A stretch of 64,000 bases of DNA from Weissella cibaria KACC 11862. GTDB lineage: Bacteria; Bacillota; Bacilli; Lactobacillales; Lactobacillaceae. Both the position numbers and the translations under genes were made by a program. Under the pieces are notes generated by a model that had not been told where the DNA came from, searched no databases, and saw only the letters and a list, made by a program, of their open reading frames with translations. This document shows positions 12,310-21,769 of this stretch, piece after piece (position 1 is the stretch's first letter; every line of letters begins with the position of its first letter). The DNA lies in NCBI RefSeq assembly GCF_000193635.1, contig NZ_AEKT01000019.1:1-64000 (forward strand), given 5' to 3'.

Positions 12310-12353
12310 AAAAGCCGCAAATCACCCGATTCAATCGAGGATTTGCGGCTTTT
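12310..12353. terminator. Bidirectional terminator
   Basis: AAAAGCCGCAAATC pairs with GATTTGCGGCTTTT. It serves the plus-strand membrane gene and probably the facing minus-strand gene. Confidence 0.85.
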
Positions 12354-12409
12354 AAACTATGTACTGAATGGTTGCATGTTTCATATAATGCCATTCATCT
12401 CATACGCCG

Positions 12410-12967
12410 TTAGTCTGCATCTTCCTGTTCACTCATTGCAAAAAGTGGCTTTTTTAGCCGGTAGACAACCACTGCCAACAAATTTCCGGCCAACAACATC
12501 CCAAACAAGAATTGGTACGGATGGTCTTTAACAAAATTGACTGGCATCATCGCAGTTGCCTCAGTACGCCCGGCGTTCACATCCCGGGCCCAACGACGCT
12601 CGCTTAACTCTGGTGTTTCCACCGCCCCGACAATCACGGGCTCATCATGTTCATTTTCTGACACTGACACATCCGTCACCTGGGTAGGCTTTGTTTGCCC
12701 ATCCGGAACTGACACAATTGGTTCGGCATGGTCCGTTTCCGTCCCAGCCAAATTCGACAACGTCTCTTTGATAGATTGTATAACATTTGTAACAATGCTC
12801 TGATTATCATCAGTAGTCACATCCCGAGCCGCCACCAGCGTACTGGTCATCAACGATTTCTGCGATAAAATCGTGCTGGCCTGAATGGTCCCGCCATTGA
12901 CTGCTACCCCTATATACACCGTCATCAATAACGTTGCGATCAGAGATGCCGTCCTTATTTTTTTCAT
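12410..12967 (-). CDS. Secreted, C-terminally membrane-anchored protein, unknown
   Basis: About 185 residues: a signal peptide (basic MKKIRT, hydrophobic core to about residue 25, then GGTIQAS), a polar low-complexity middle rich in Thr, Val, Asp and Glu, and one C-terminal membrane segment (FLFGMLLAGNLLAVVVY) followed by a charged tail. This layout suggests a surface protein held by its C-terminal helix; there is no LPXTG. No domain is recognised. ATG at 12967 is preferred; an in-frame GTG lies one codon upstream, and AGAGGAG can serve either. Confidence 0.6.
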   Translation of the reverse strand: MKKIRTASLIATLLMTVYIGVAVNGGTIQASTILSQKSLMTSTLVAARDVTTDDNQSIVTNVIQSIKETLSNLAGTETDHAEPIVSVPDGQTKPTQVTDVSVSENEHDEPVIVGAVETPELSERRWARDVNAGRTEATAMMPVNFVKDHPYQFLFGMLLAGNLLAVVVYRLKKPLFAMSEQEDAD

Positions 12968-12970
12968 CAC

Positions 12971-13256
12971 TTCATACTCTCCTCTGTAACAACGAACAAT
13001 GTCCAGTCGTAATCATTGCCTCCCAGTTACTGCAGAAAGTTACATGTTTTACGCTGTTCATTCACGATAAAAATATTGTACCGATGATTTTCTTCTAATT
13101 TAGGGCATTTGTTTGCGTTTTGTATGTCCGAACTATCGGATTTTTCGCTTTTTCCATCTGTTTTCCATGCCTATTTCGTGAATGTCCGACGGGTGGGATT
13201 TTTTCACAAGCGAGCGCCAGTATTTTGTACAATCAATATGCATATTACATATATAA
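12971..13256. other. Intergenic region, no gene supported
   Basis: About 290 bases. I see only AT-rich sequence with a TACAAT that could be a minus-strand -10 and a short palindrome TCCGA-acta-TCGGA. A 14-codon ORF at 12972-13016 has GGGAGG only two bases from its ATG and is not called. Confidence 0.4.
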
Positions 13257-13293
13257 AAACGCATGCCCACGCTAATCGTAGGCATACGTTTTA
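13257..13293. terminator. Terminator
   Basis: AAAACGCATGCC pairs with GGCATACGTTTT, with T-runs on both strands. It ends the minus-strand gene at 13295-13699. Confidence 0.8.
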
Positions 13294-13294
13294 C

Positions 13295-13699
13295 TTATGC
13301 TTTGTAATTCAATTTCTCATCCGCCACAGCATACCACGCTGCAACACGATCGCTGACCTTGCCGTCTGGGAAGTAAGTTGGATACCAATAGTTAATCATA
13401 TCCATATCATCCACATGCGACTCTTCATCATTCATCCAGCTATCACGGAATGTCACGACACCAGTTTCGCGATTAATCTTGAACCGTGTCACCAATTGTT
13501 GACCATTAAAGTGCAAATACAATTGTCGCATACCGGCCTCGCCTGGGAATGGCTCTGAAGCCAGTTCGGCAGTGGTTTCAGATAGTACTTGCGTGGCTCG
13601 CTCACCCAAATATCCATGATCGGCCATTGCCCGCAAAACAACGGCAACAGTAATCTCACGGTCAGACCGTTCTGCTAGAAATGCTTTGTAATCAAACAT
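13295..13699 (-). CDS. Hypothetical protein, 134 residues
   Basis: Not recognised. A soluble protein with no signal peptide or membrane segment; the C-terminal half is rich in acidic and aromatic residues (YWYPTYFPDG). AAGAGGGGA before the ATG supports the start, and a terminator follows directly. It appears to be a single-gene unit. Confidence 0.6.
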   Translation of the reverse strand: MFDYKAFLAERSDREITVAVVLRAMADHGYLGERATQVLSETTAELASEPFPGEAGMRQLYLHFNGQQLVTRFKINRETGVVTFRDSWMNDEESHVDDMDMINYWYPTYFPDGKVSDRVAAWYAVADEKLNYKA

Positions 13700-13845
13700 G
13701 ATGTAAATCCCCTCTTATCTCATGAAGTCTTTTCTTCACGGATAATAATAGCACTTGTCAGCAGCGATAGGAAAAATTAGGCCCCCAAATTGTACTTGTG
13801 CCAACCGTTTTATACCAAAATATATCATCTAGATTCCCACCCCAA

Positions 13846-13880
13846 AACAAAAAGCACCAGCCATCATGGTCAGTGCTTTA
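13846..13880 (-). terminator. Terminator
   Basis: Minus-strand stem AAGCAC...GTGCTT with partial inner pairing, followed by TTTTTG, just past the gene at 13890-14252. Confidence 0.7.
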
Positions 13881-13889
13881 AACGTTATT

Positions 13890-14252
13890 TTAGTATGTTA
13901 GCGCAAGAAAACGTACTTTGTCCAAAATTAATAACATCGCCGTTTGCGTTGCTTCATAGTGCTTCATTTGGTCTTCCGAACCATATTGTTCGTTAAAACC
14001 AGCCAAGCCCCCTTTTATGAACGCCAATTCATATTCTGAAATCTCTTCGAACGTCTTCGTGAATTCATCCCACAAATCAGTTTGATCTTCTTGGTCTTCC
14101 AAAAAAAATTGGATAAAACGGGCATCCGTATAGCCCATGCTGAATTGCACCCCAATTTGAGGCGCAATTTCATGCTGGTTCTTGATGTGCAAGAAATGGT
14201 GCTCCGTGTTCCAGCGAATCCGCTCAATTGCCTTCAAAATTGTCTTGTTCAT
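13890..14252 (-). CDS. Hypothetical protein, about 120 residues
   Basis: Not recognised. Soluble and acidic; helix-rich by composition. The ATG at 14252 (MNKTILK) follows GAGGGTG at good spacing. It lies 27 bases downstream of the DUF554 gene and is probably co-transcribed with it, ending at the terminator 13846-13880. Confidence 0.6.
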   Translation of the reverse strand: MNKTILKAIERIRWNTEHHFLHIKNQHEIAPQIGVQFSMGYTDARFIQFFLEDQEDQTDLWDEFTKTFEEISEYELAFIKGGLAGFNEQYGSEDQMKHYEATQTAMLLILDKVRFLALTY

Positions 14253-14278
14253 TGCCATCACCCTCATTTAAGCTGTTA

Positions 14279-15010
14279 TTACTTTGCTAGCAACGGCAAA
14301 ACCCAGGTCGTCCACGCCCAACTAATTGGCATAATAAACAGCATCGCTGGAATCATGTCAGCCGTCGGGAACATGCGTACCTTAATCATTCGGAACCCCG
14401 TTGCTAACATAAGGGTACCACCAACCGCCTTAAAGTCAATTATCATGGCTGGCGTCGTGAGTGGATAGATTACTCCGGCCAACAAAAACAGAATCATCAA
14501 CACAACGAACTGCGGTACGGCAATCAATGACACAACAAAGCCTAAGTTGGCTGCAAAAATAGCACCGGTGAAGAAATCCAAAATCGACTTTGTAATCAAA
14601 ATGGTGGCATCCCCAGTCATCCCGTTCACCAACGCTCCATAAATACCGGTGCCAGATGAAACAAACAACACAATAACGGTTAACAAGGATGCCGAAAACT
14701 CTTCTTCTGAAAGCGTCTTGTTTGCTGGGACAAACCGGGCAATGATGCGTTGCATTTGGAACGCTCCCCGGTTAATCCACGCACTCACATGCAGGAGCAA
14801 CCCAACCGCGGTTCCAATAATCAAAGCAAAAATAACCGCGGCCATATTTTTGGTCGGTGCAATCGCGATGATCCCCATCGTCATCGACGCCAGACCAAAA
14901 ATCATATTAATCTCAGTTTTAAACTTTTCTGATAAGTATTTACCACCAACACCACCAACAATACCGCCAATTAATACGGCTAGTGCATTAACAATAACTC
15001 CTGTGGGCAT
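14279..15010 (-). CDS. DUF554 family membrane protein
   Basis: About 243 residues with seven or so hydrophobic segments and the family's opening MPTGVIVNALAVLIGGIVGG, typical of YdfK/YqgA-type DUF554 proteins; the biochemical role of the family is not established. The ATG at 15010 follows AGAGGAG. It sits between an alcohol dehydrogenase and a small unknown gene, all on the minus strand; the strong terminator at 15072-15112 separates it from the dehydrogenase. Confidence 0.8.
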   Translation of the reverse strand: MPTGVIVNALAVLIGGIVGGVGGKYLSEKFKTEINMIFGLASMTMGIIAIAPTKNMAAVIFALIIGTAVGLLLHVSAWINRGAFQMQRIIARFVPANKTLSEEEFSASLLTVIVLFVSSGTGIYGALVNGMTGDATILITKSILDFFTGAIFAANLGFVVSLIAVPQFVVLMILFLLAGVIYPLTTPAMIIDFKAVGGTLMLATGFRMIKVRMFPTADMIPAMLFIMPISWAWTTWVLPLLAK

Positions 15011-15071
15011 ATAACGCTCTCCTCTCAAAAATCACAATATATCCAATATATACCCATTTTGATAGAATTAG

Positions 15072-15112
15072 CAAAAAAAGCGGTACAGCTAGCTTTCACG
15101 ACCTGTACCGCT
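15072..15112 (-). terminator. Terminator after alcohol dehydrogenase gene
   Basis: Perfect 10-bp stem AGCGGTACAG/CTGTACCGCT followed by TTTTTTTG on the minus strand. Confidence 0.9.
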
Positions 15113-15123
15113 ATTGATTAATC

Positions 15124-16308
15124 TTACTTTTCAAAATCGTCTGACGTCATTGATGCGTTGTACAAAGCCACCACATCAGCTGGTGTCATTGGCACATAAC
15201 CATTGTCCAAACCGAACGTTACCGCTGATTCAGCCATTTCTTGGAAGTGTTCATCGTTAGTGATTTCAACACCTGGCAAGTTTGTTGGTACCTCCAATGA
15301 CTTAACCCAGTCATACGTTGCTTGAATAGCCTTTTCAGCCACAACTTGGTCGTCATCATCTTGAATTGACCAGACATTCCGACCGAAGCGGGCAAACTTT
15401 GCCACTGTCTTATCAGACAAGACAAACTTCATCCAACGTGGTGTCAAAATACCCAAACCGACACCGTGAGTAATGTCATAGAATGCTGACAATTCGTGCT
15501 CAATTGGGTGCACCGTCCAAGCATTTTGCTTACCTGATCCAACCAAACCATTCAATGCCATCGTTGATGCCCACATCAAGTTTGCACGTGCTTCATAGTT
15601 ATCTGGCGTTGCCAATGCAATTGGTGCCCACTTAATAACCGCACGGTATAGGCCTTCGATTTGACCATCTTGAATATCCGTATCGTTCGCTTGATCGAAA
15701 TATTGTTCCGTCAAGTGTGAGAAGATATCGATTGATCCAGCTGCCGTTTGCCACTTTGATACTGAATACGTCAATTGTGGATCCAAGAATGAAACAGCTG
15801 GCGTGTTTGGACCAAACGTCCCAATCTTTTGGTTCGTCTCAGGGTTTGAAATCACTGATGCCCAGTTCATCTCAGTTCCAGTGGCTGACAACGTCAAAAT
15901 ATCAACCAATGGCAATTGATCGATGGCGTAACGCTTATCCGCATCCAGCACCAAGTCCCAAGGATCACCCTCGTAGAACTTAGCAGAAGCAATCACCTTT
16001 GACGCATCGATAACAGAACCACCACCAACGGCCAACACAACGTCAACATTGTGTTCCTTAACAAGGCGTTGTCCTTCACGAACTGAGTCAATCTTTGGGT
16101 TAGGTTCGATACCTGACAACTCAACAACATTCAAGCCTGACAAAGCCTTCATCACACGTTCATACAAACCTGAGCGCTTGATTGAACCACCACCGTATGC
16201 CAACAAGACATTTTGTCCGAATTGCGCAACCGCATCATGCAGCTCCGTATCAATGTGATTCTTACCAAAACGAATGTCTGTCTTATTCACAAAACGAAAA
16301 TCTTCCAT
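15124..16308 (-). CDS. Iron-dependent alcohol dehydrogenase (butanol dehydrogenase-like)
   Basis: NAD(P)H-dependent reduction of aldehydes to alcohols, group III Fe-ADH. The nucleotide-binding GGGSVIDASK is near residue 95 and the metal-binding histidines are in HPIEHELSAFYDITHGVGLG (about 250-270). The length of 394 matches the BDH/YqhD group. The start at 16308 has GGAGG nine bases away; the ATG three codons upstream overlaps that site. A close match to a CcpA cre site lies at 16380-16395, suggesting carbon catabolite control. The exact substrate cannot be read from sequence. Confidence 0.88.
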   Translation of the reverse strand: MEDFRFVNKTDIRFGKNHIDTELHDAVAQFGQNVLLAYGGGSIKRSGLYERVMKALSGLNVVELSGIEPNPKIDSVREGQRLVKEHNVDVVLAVGGGSVIDASKVIASAKFYEGDPWDLVLDADKRYAIDQLPLVDILTLSATGTEMNWASVISNPETNQKIGTFGPNTPAVSFLDPQLTYSVSKWQTAAGSIDIFSHLTEQYFDQANDTDIQDGQIEGLYRAVIKWAPIALATPDNYEARANLMWASTMALNGLVGSGKQNAWTVHPIEHELSAFYDITHGVGLGILTPRWMKFVLSDKTVAKFARFGRNVWSIQDDDDQVVAEKAIQATYDWVKSLEVPTNLPGVEITNDEHFQEMAESAVTFGLDNGYVPMTPADVVALYNASMTSDDFEK

Positions 16309-16379
16309 GGATAGCATCCTCCAAATAAGTTGTTATTTTTCTCATTTATACCTAATACTATACACCCTTAACCGATTAA

Positions 16380-16395
16380 TTGTTACCGTTTTCAC
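16380..16395 (-). promoter_or_regulatory. Candidate CcpA cre site
   Basis: The minus strand reads GTGAAAACGGTAACAA, which matches the cre consensus WTGNNARCGNWWWCAW at all defined positions but the first. It lies about 70 bases before the start of the alcohol dehydrogenase and about 135 before the divergent MFS gene, so it could act on either. Confidence 0.6.
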
Positions 16396-16531
16396 GAAAA
16401 ATTCTAGTTACAGCGGTCTTTTTCATTTGCACTAGTTTTCCTGGCAGTGATAAGGTAGATAAGTTGTTTTTCACGTTACGCCTTTTACACGCAACGTTCA
16501 GTTAGATAGAAGTGAAAGGAAGTTCCACCCT

Positions 16532-17707
16532 ATGTCCACACAGACCGAGCGGTTATTTAATCGCCCATTTACGCAATTGTTTTTGATTCAGTTACTTAGC
16601 ATGGTGACCTTTTATAGTTTGTTTGTTGCCATCAGCCCCTATGCCGTGGCAACCTACCACGTCAGTACCGCGACGGCTGGTTTAGTTGCCGGCATGACGA
16701 TTATTGGGACAATGATTGCTCGTATTTTTTCTGGTCTCATCACCCAGCATCTCACCGCTAAGCAAATGACCATTCTTAGCATGGCAATCCTCTTACCTTC
16801 ATTGTTAGCCTACCAACTCGAATTAGGCATCGGTTATCTCCTATTTGTTCGTTTCTGGCAAGGAATTGCGGTTGGGTTTACTGGGACCGTCACGAACACC
16901 GCCGTTGTCCGCGTTATTCCCGAAGCGCGCCGCAGTGAAGGCATTGCCTACTTCTCGTTAGCGACAATTTTAGGAACCGCATTTGGCCCATTTTTGGCGC
17001 TATTGATCACGCAATACGTGTCTTACCACATCCTCTTCTGGTTGGAAGCTGTGATTGCTTTAATTGCTTTGTTTTTCTCGTTTATGCTCGACGGCGATAA
17101 AATCGCGATTGACCGCGGTCATGTAGATGCCAAGACGTCCATTTTCAGTCAGCTATTAGAGCCCCGTGTTTTCCCAATTGCCTTAACGATGGCCTTTGTG
17201 GCGCTGGGATACGCTGCCTTGCAAGGTGACTTGGCCTTCTTTGCCAGTTCGTTACACTTGGTGACGTTTGCTTCATATTTCTTCTTGGTCTACGCTTTTG
17301 TGATTTTGCTCTCTCGTCCGTTCATGGGCCGGTTAATGGACCAACATAACGAGAACTTCGTCATTTATCCAACCCTACTCGCGACTGCTTTAGGTCTGTT
17401 CGCAATTGCCCGAATGCACTCTGGTTGGGGCATGTTGCTCGGTGCCGTACTAGTCGGCCTGGGCTTCGGTAACTTCCAATCAGCCATTCAGGCGACCGTT
17501 ACCAAAGTGGTGGCTTCCGACCGCTTAGCGCAAGCCACTTCAACCTACTTCATTTTCTTTGATATGGCCCTCGGTTTTGGCCCATACCTACTCGGCTTAG
17601 TAGTGCCAACCCTCGGTTACCGTGGTTTATTTACGATGGTTGCCCTATTCGCCATCATCGGCCTGCCACTATACTACCTGGTGCACGGACGCCACATTCA
17701 AAAATAA
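16532..17707 (+). CDS. MFS transporter, drug efflux type
   Basis: Twelve hydrophobic segments in 391 residues; proton-driven export of small molecules is the likely role. The motif A loop between segments 2 and 3 is altered (SGLITQHLTAKQ). GAAAGGAAG before the ATG supports the start. It is a single plus-strand gene with its own terminator. The substrate is unknown; sugar efflux or drug export are both possible. Confidence 0.8.
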   Translation: MSTQTERLFNRPFTQLFLIQLLSMVTFYSLFVAISPYAVATYHVSTATAGLVAGMTIIGTMIARIFSGLITQHLTAKQMTILSMAILLPSLLAYQLELGIGYLLFVRFWQGIAVGFTGTVTNTAVVRVIPEARRSEGIAYFSLATILGTAFGPFLALLITQYVSYHILFWLEAVIALIALFFSFMLDGDKIAIDRGHVDAKTSIFSQLLEPRVFPIALTMAFVALGYAALQGDLAFFASSLHLVTFASYFFLVYAFVILLSRPFMGRLMDQHNENFVIYPTLLATALGLFAIARMHSGWGMLLGAVLVGLGFGNFQSAIQATVTKVVASDRLAQATSTYFIFFDMALGFGPYLLGLVVPTLGYRGLFTMVALFAIIGLPLYYLVHGRHIQK

Positions 17708-17713
17708 GCAATA

Positions 17714-17748
17714 CAAAAACCCGCCATTCAATTCGAATAGCGGGTTTT
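17714..17748 (+). terminator. Terminator after MFS gene
   Basis: AAAACCCGC pairs with GCGGGTTTT; a second small repeat ATTC/GAAT lies in the loop. Confidence 0.8.
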
Positions 17749-17759
17749 CATATTGCCTA

Positions 17760-19283
17760 TTATTTAATCAGACCGTGCTTCACAAGATAAGTTCGGGCGA
17801 CTTGGGCCGCCTTCTTGTGTTGCACCGTAACTTGATAATTCATTTCAATCATATCTTGGTTGGTAATCTTACCAGATAGCTTATTCAAACTCTTCGCAAT
17901 CCCTGGATACTTTTGTAACGTTTTATCGTTGACCAACGGTGCGCCCTGATAAGGTGGGAAGAAGTGCTTATCATCTGCCAACGTTACCAAGTGATCTTGT
18001 TTCAACTGTGGGTCCGTCGTGTAAGCGTCCGTCACATCGATTTGCTTATTAGCTAACGCTTCATACCGCAAACTCGACTCCATTTGCACGATGTTCTTGA
18101 AGTTCAACCCATACGCCTTCTTTAGTCCAGGATAGCCATCTGACAACTTGTAGAAATCCGGGTCAAAACCAGCTGTCATCTGCGCACTTTGACGTAATAA
18201 GTCTGAAGTTGTCTGCAAGTGATAGCGCTTGGCATCAGCTTGACGAACCGCCAAACCATACGTATTCTCGTACTTCATTGGTTCCAATAAGTCCAAGTTG
18301 TGTTGCTGCTTAATCAACGTCTTCGCTTGCTTGTACGCTGTCTGCTTATCGTGTGAAATTGACCCCTTAACCTTTACTAACGACTGTAAGACCGTCCCCG
18401 TAAATTCTGGGTACACATCCACTTGGCCACCTTGGAGCGCCTTAAAAATAAAGGTCGTCCCCCCAAAGTTTGGCTTCAATTGGACATCCATTTTGGGGTT
18501 ATCGGCTTGAATCAGGTCTTTATACATATTAATCAAAATTTCTGGTTCGCCACCTAACTTACCAGCGATTGTAATCGTTCCTGCTGGTTGGTTAATTGCC
18601 CGGTAACCCGCAAAACCACCGATAATGACGATTGCACCGACTAACAGCACCCCAATTCTGCGGACTGATAGCTTACTCAACAAGCGAATGCCCCATGAAA
18701 AAGCCAATGCCAAAACCGCCGATAAAATAGCCCCAATCAACAATTCAGCATTATTATTCGTCTGAATTCCCAGCATGATAAAGGTACCCAAACCACCACC
18801 GCCAATTAGGGCAGCCAACGTGGCCGTTCCAATAATCATGACCATCGCGATTCGCAACCCAGACATAATCATCGGTAACGCCAATGGTAATTGGACCCGG
18901 AATAATTTGAAGCGCTTCGACAACCCGAAGGCATCCGCAGCTTCTAACAAAATTGGATCAATCCCTGTCAATCCCGCATAAGCGTTTTGAAAAATCGGCA
19001 TAATGGCATATAACACCAACGCAATTACAGCTGGTACCGTCCCGATACCAACCAACGGAATCAACGCCCCTAAAATGGCAAGACTCGGAATGGTTTGAAT
19101 AACACCCGCTACCTGCAAAACCCACTCGCCAGCACGACGATGATTCATCAACGCAATGGCCAGTGGCAACGCAATCACCGTCGCGATGACAATTGCCATC
19201 AATGATAAGAGGATGTGTTCCCGCAAAGCCGTCAAAATATCACCAGACTGGGTCGTTAAAATGTGCATCATATCATTAAACAT
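17760..19283 (-). CDS. ABC importer permease fused to substrate-binding domain (OpuC/EgtU type)
   Basis: Residues 1-215 form a BPD-type permease with five or six membrane segments and the GGGGLG EAA-like loop; a further segment (about 216-230) leads into an extracellular ligand-binding domain (about 235-507). This permease-binder fusion is known for glycine betaine/carnitine/choline transporters (OpuCB-CC) and for the ergothioneine transporter EgtU. Binding-domain text such as YPEFTGTVLQSL and MESSLRYEALANKQIDVTDAYTTD is typical of the family, but I cannot decide the ligand. It follows the ATPase gene by six bases, so the two form one operon. Confidence 0.88.
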   Translation of the reverse strand: MFNDMMHILTTQSGDILTALREHILLSLMAIVIATVIALPLAIALMNHRRAGEWVLQVAGVIQTIPSLAILGALIPLVGIGTVPAVIALVLYAIMPIFQNAYAGLTGIDPILLEAADAFGLSKRFKLFRVQLPLALPMIMSGLRIAMVMIIGTATLAALIGGGGLGTFIMLGIQTNNNAELLIGAILSAVLALAFSWGIRLLSKLSVRRIGVLLVGAIVIIGGFAGYRAINQPAGTITIAGKLGGEPEILINMYKDLIQADNPKMDVQLKPNFGGTTFIFKALQGGQVDVYPEFTGTVLQSLVKVKGSISHDKQTAYKQAKTLIKQQHNLDLLEPMKYENTYGLAVRQADAKRYHLQTTSDLLRQSAQMTAGFDPDFYKLSDGYPGLKKAYGLNFKNIVQMESSLRYEALANKQIDVTDAYTTDPQLKQDHLVTLADDKHFFPPYQGAPLVNDKTLQKYPGIAKSLNKLSGKITNQDMIEMNYQVTVQHKKAAQVARTYLVKHGLIK

Positions 19284-19289
19284 TCGTCA

Positions 19290-20198
19290 CTACCCCCTTG
19301 CGACAAAACGCAATAAATCAGCCGTTGTCAGACTGACATCCGCCACTGTCACAGTATCATGCGTCAACAATGCCTCTGACAGCGTTGCAACAGAATCAGT
19401 TGGCACCAATGTCATCGTGGCTGGCGTCGTTATTGCTTGTCCGAAACCAGCATCCAAGACGTCTTGAATAAGTGCAATGCGTCGTTCACTAAACAACGTT
19501 TCCACCAATTCGTTTGCGGGATGTGTCGTAATTTCTTGTGGTGATCCGACTTGTTGCAACACACCATCATACATGACACCAATGCGATTTCCCAAACGTA
19601 GCGCCTCACCCATGTCGTGGGTCACAAACAAAATCGTCGTCCCTAAATCTGCGTGCAATTCTAGCACCAAATCTTGCAAAGAGCGTCGTGACAAAGGGTC
19701 TAATGCACTGAACGGTTCATCCATTAAAATAATATCTGGTTCGGCCGCTAACGCCCGGACAATGCCGACCCGTTGTTGCTCACCACCAGATAATTCATTT
19801 GGCATGCGTTGCGCATAATTTGTATGGTCTAATCCGACCCGGTCCAACAGCTCATTCACCCGCGTTTGCCGGTCAGCCAATGTGACCCCGCTAGCTTCAA
19901 GCTGAATCCCAGCATTTTGAAAAATCGTCATGTTCGGAAACAACGCCGAATTCTGTAGCACGTATCCAATGCCACCACGGAGATCTTCTAATTTATAGTC
20001 AATTGCCCGTGTGCCACGCACATTGGTATCGCCATCTGTCGGCTCCACCAAACGATTAATCAACTTTAAGGCCGTTGTTTTCCCACTACCACTTGGCCCA
20101 ACTAAGACGAATAGTTCACCTGCATCAATCGTCAAATTCAAATCATTTACCGCCGCTTGGCCTTGGTAAATCTTCGAAATATGTCGAAACTCAATCAT
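19290..20198 (-). CDS. ABC importer ATPase (OpuCA/EgtV type)
   Basis: Powers the adjacent permease-binder fusion. Walker A GPSGSGKTT (about 38), signature LSGGEQQRVGIVRAL (about 138), Walker B IILMDEPFSALDP and the switch HD are all present. The C-terminal ~60 residues are shorter than the two CBS domains of classical OpuCA, so CBS-based ionic-strength sensing is probably absent. The ATG at 20198 (MIEFRHI) with GGATGAG is preferred to the GTG five codons upstream. Confidence 0.9.
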   Translation of the reverse strand: MIEFRHISKIYQGQAAVNDLNLTIDAGELFVLVGPSGSGKTTALKLINRLVEPTDGDTNVRGTRAIDYKLEDLRGGIGYVLQNSALFPNMTIFQNAGIQLEASGVTLADRQTRVNELLDRVGLDHTNYAQRMPNELSGGEQQRVGIVRALAAEPDIILMDEPFSALDPLSRRSLQDLVLELHADLGTTILFVTHDMGEALRLGNRIGVMYDGVLQQVGSPQEITTHPANELVETLFSERRIALIQDVLDAGFGQAITTPATMTLVPTDSVATLSEALLTHDTVTVADVSLTTADLLRFVARG

Positions 20199-20367
20199 CT
20201 CATCCACACCCACTTTCCGTTAATCAGTACTCTGATAGTACCGCTAACTCAATTTTCTTACAAATGATTAGAGAAATTCTAATTTGTCAGTTGTCATTTC
20301 TTCATATTACAAGACTTGCATCCTCCCAGCAAACCAGTAGAATTGGCACCAAAGGAGCGTGAACATT

Positions 20368-20805
20368 ATGCCTAAATATGATCAAGATGAACTACGAAAT
20401 CGTTTGACCCCCGAACAATATGCTGTAACGCAGGAAGCGGAGACCGAGGCACCCTTTAACAACCAATATGACGCTTGGTTTGATGACGGGATTTACGTTG
20501 ATGTCGTTAGCGGTGAACCCTTGTTTAGCTCAACTGACAAGTACGACGCTGGTTGTGGTTGGCCTTCTTTTACCAAACCCATTGAAAAAAAGCGGGTGAA
20601 GCGCCACCTCGACACCTCGCACGGTATGTTCCGGACCGAAGTGAAATCTGCTGATGCCGACTCGCACCTCGGCCACGTCTTCACTGATGGCCCAATGGCT
20701 GCCGGCGGTCTGCGCTACTGCATCAATTCAGCTGCGATGCGTTTTGTACCCGTCGCCGACCTTGAAAAGTCTGGTTACGGTGAGTACAAATCATTATTCG
20801 AGTAA
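20368..20805 (+). CDS. msrB: Peptide methionine-R-sulfoxide reductase
   Basis: Repairs oxidised methionine (R form) in proteins. The catalytic cysteine is in [11 protein letters not shown] near the C-terminus; the other family landmarks GCGWPSF and [10 protein letters not shown] are present. The zinc-binding CxxC pairs of many MsrB proteins are missing, as in many lactic acid bacteria. The ATG at 20368 follows AAAGGAG by ten bases and is preferred to the GTG that sits only one base from it. A strong terminator follows. Confidence 0.95.
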   Translation: MPKYDQDELRNRLTPEQYAVTQEAETEAPFNNQYDAWFDDGIYVDVVSGEPLFSSTDKYDAGCGWPSFTKPIEKKRVKRHLDTSHGMFRTEVKSADADSHLGHVFTDGPMAAGGLRYCINSAAMRFVPVADLEKSGYGEYKSLFE

Positions 20806-20807
20806 GT

Positions 20808-20850
20808 AAAAGAGGTTGAGACGTCATTATCCGTCTCAACCTCTTTTTTT
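20808..20850. terminator. Bidirectional terminator between msrB and traX-like gene
   Basis: Perfect 16-bp stem AAAAGAGGTTGAGACG/CGTCTCAACCTCTTTT with a T-run. It resembles the GAGGCTGGGACAGA hairpin at 33316-33352. Confidence 0.9.
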
Positions 20851-20856
20851 AATTTT

Positions 20857-21663
20857 CTACTTATTGAAGAACACGGTCGAAATAATATACAACACTGCCA
20901 AGTGACTTGGATAGAAAATGTAGAAGAACCACTTATCCTTGCGTCCTTGCTTACCGTTATACAACGCCAGTAGTGGCACCGCAAAGATCATCATCCACTG
21001 GATATCTGAGAAACCATGTTGTGCACTTTGGAAAAGCATCCACAAACTAAAGGCAGTATACAACAATAAGGCCACAGCTCGCTTTTCCCGGAAAATGTGG
21101 AAAATCAATGCCAACAGCAAGAATACGACGCCACCCTCAATATTCATCAAATTCGGTACCGCCACCATATAAATCCGCATTGGCAAGACGTTTCCTGTTG
21201 CTGCAAAGCTCAGCATCACAGCCATTAAAGCCGTTGACCCAATTAAATAAATAATCCCCAACATGCTCCAGGCAAAGGCCTTCTTATTCGCAATCGGGTG
21301 CTTCAAGCCATCCCAAATCCACATCACCATCACGCCCAAAAACAGCGTGCCGAAAATTGCATTCATCAATACAACGTGTTCATTTGGCAATTGCGTTTGC
21401 AAGATAACTTCCATCACGCTGGTAATCCAAAACCCAATCAGAAGGTTACGCATATAGCCAATCCGACTGTGTGTGTAATGGAACCCTTCCGCTGCCAAAA
21501 ACAGGAAAATCGGCGCGACCACGCGGCCAAGCATTGTCATCCATTCCGGTGCACCAACGTATGCAAACATCTGGTGAATGTGGTCCGAGACCATCAAAAT
21601 AATACCGATCACTTTTAGCGTAAAACTTGTTAGACCATAACGTTCTTGTAATTTAGCAAGCAT
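20857..21663 (-). CDS. TraX-family membrane protein
   Basis: About 268 residues with eight or more hydrophobic segments and the TraX opening TSFTLKVIGIILMVSDHIHQ, followed by RVVAPIFLFLAAEGFHYT. TraX of the F plasmid acetylates pilin; chromosomal relatives in Firmicutes have no assigned role, and no conjugation genes are nearby. The ATG at 21663 has GAGGGGATG before it. TTGCCA (21730-21735) and TATAGT (21707-21712), 17 bases apart, form its promoter. Confidence 0.8.
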   Translation of the reverse strand: MLAKLQERYGLTSFTLKVIGIILMVSDHIHQMFAYVGAPEWMTMLGRVVAPIFLFLAAEGFHYTHSRIGYMRNLLIGFWITSVMEVILQTQLPNEHVVLMNAIFGTLFLGVMVMWIWDGLKHPIANKKAFAWSMLGIIYLIGSTALMAVMLSFAATGNVLPMRIYMVAVPNLMNIEGGVVFLLLALIFHIFREKRAVALLLYTAFSLWMLFQSAQHGFSDIQWMMIFAVPLLALYNGKQGRKDKWFFYIFYPSHLAVLYIISTVFFNK

Positions 21664-21706
21664 TGTACATCCCCTCAAAAATAACTCTTATTAACCAACA
21701 CACAAT

Positions 21707-21735
21707 ACTATACGTTATCTAATATCGTTTGGCAA
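21707..21735 (-). promoter_or_regulatory. Promoter of the traX-like gene
   Basis: Minus strand TTGCCA, 17-base spacer, TATAGT, about 45 bases before the start codon. Confidence 0.65.
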
Positions 21736-21769
21736 CACAAAAGAGTCATTTCAGAAAAAGGTACGTGCA

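Noticed and set aside
12972-13016. 14-codon leader ORF upstream of the secreted protein gene
   Set aside because: GGGAGG is only two bases from its ATG and the peptide has no notable features.
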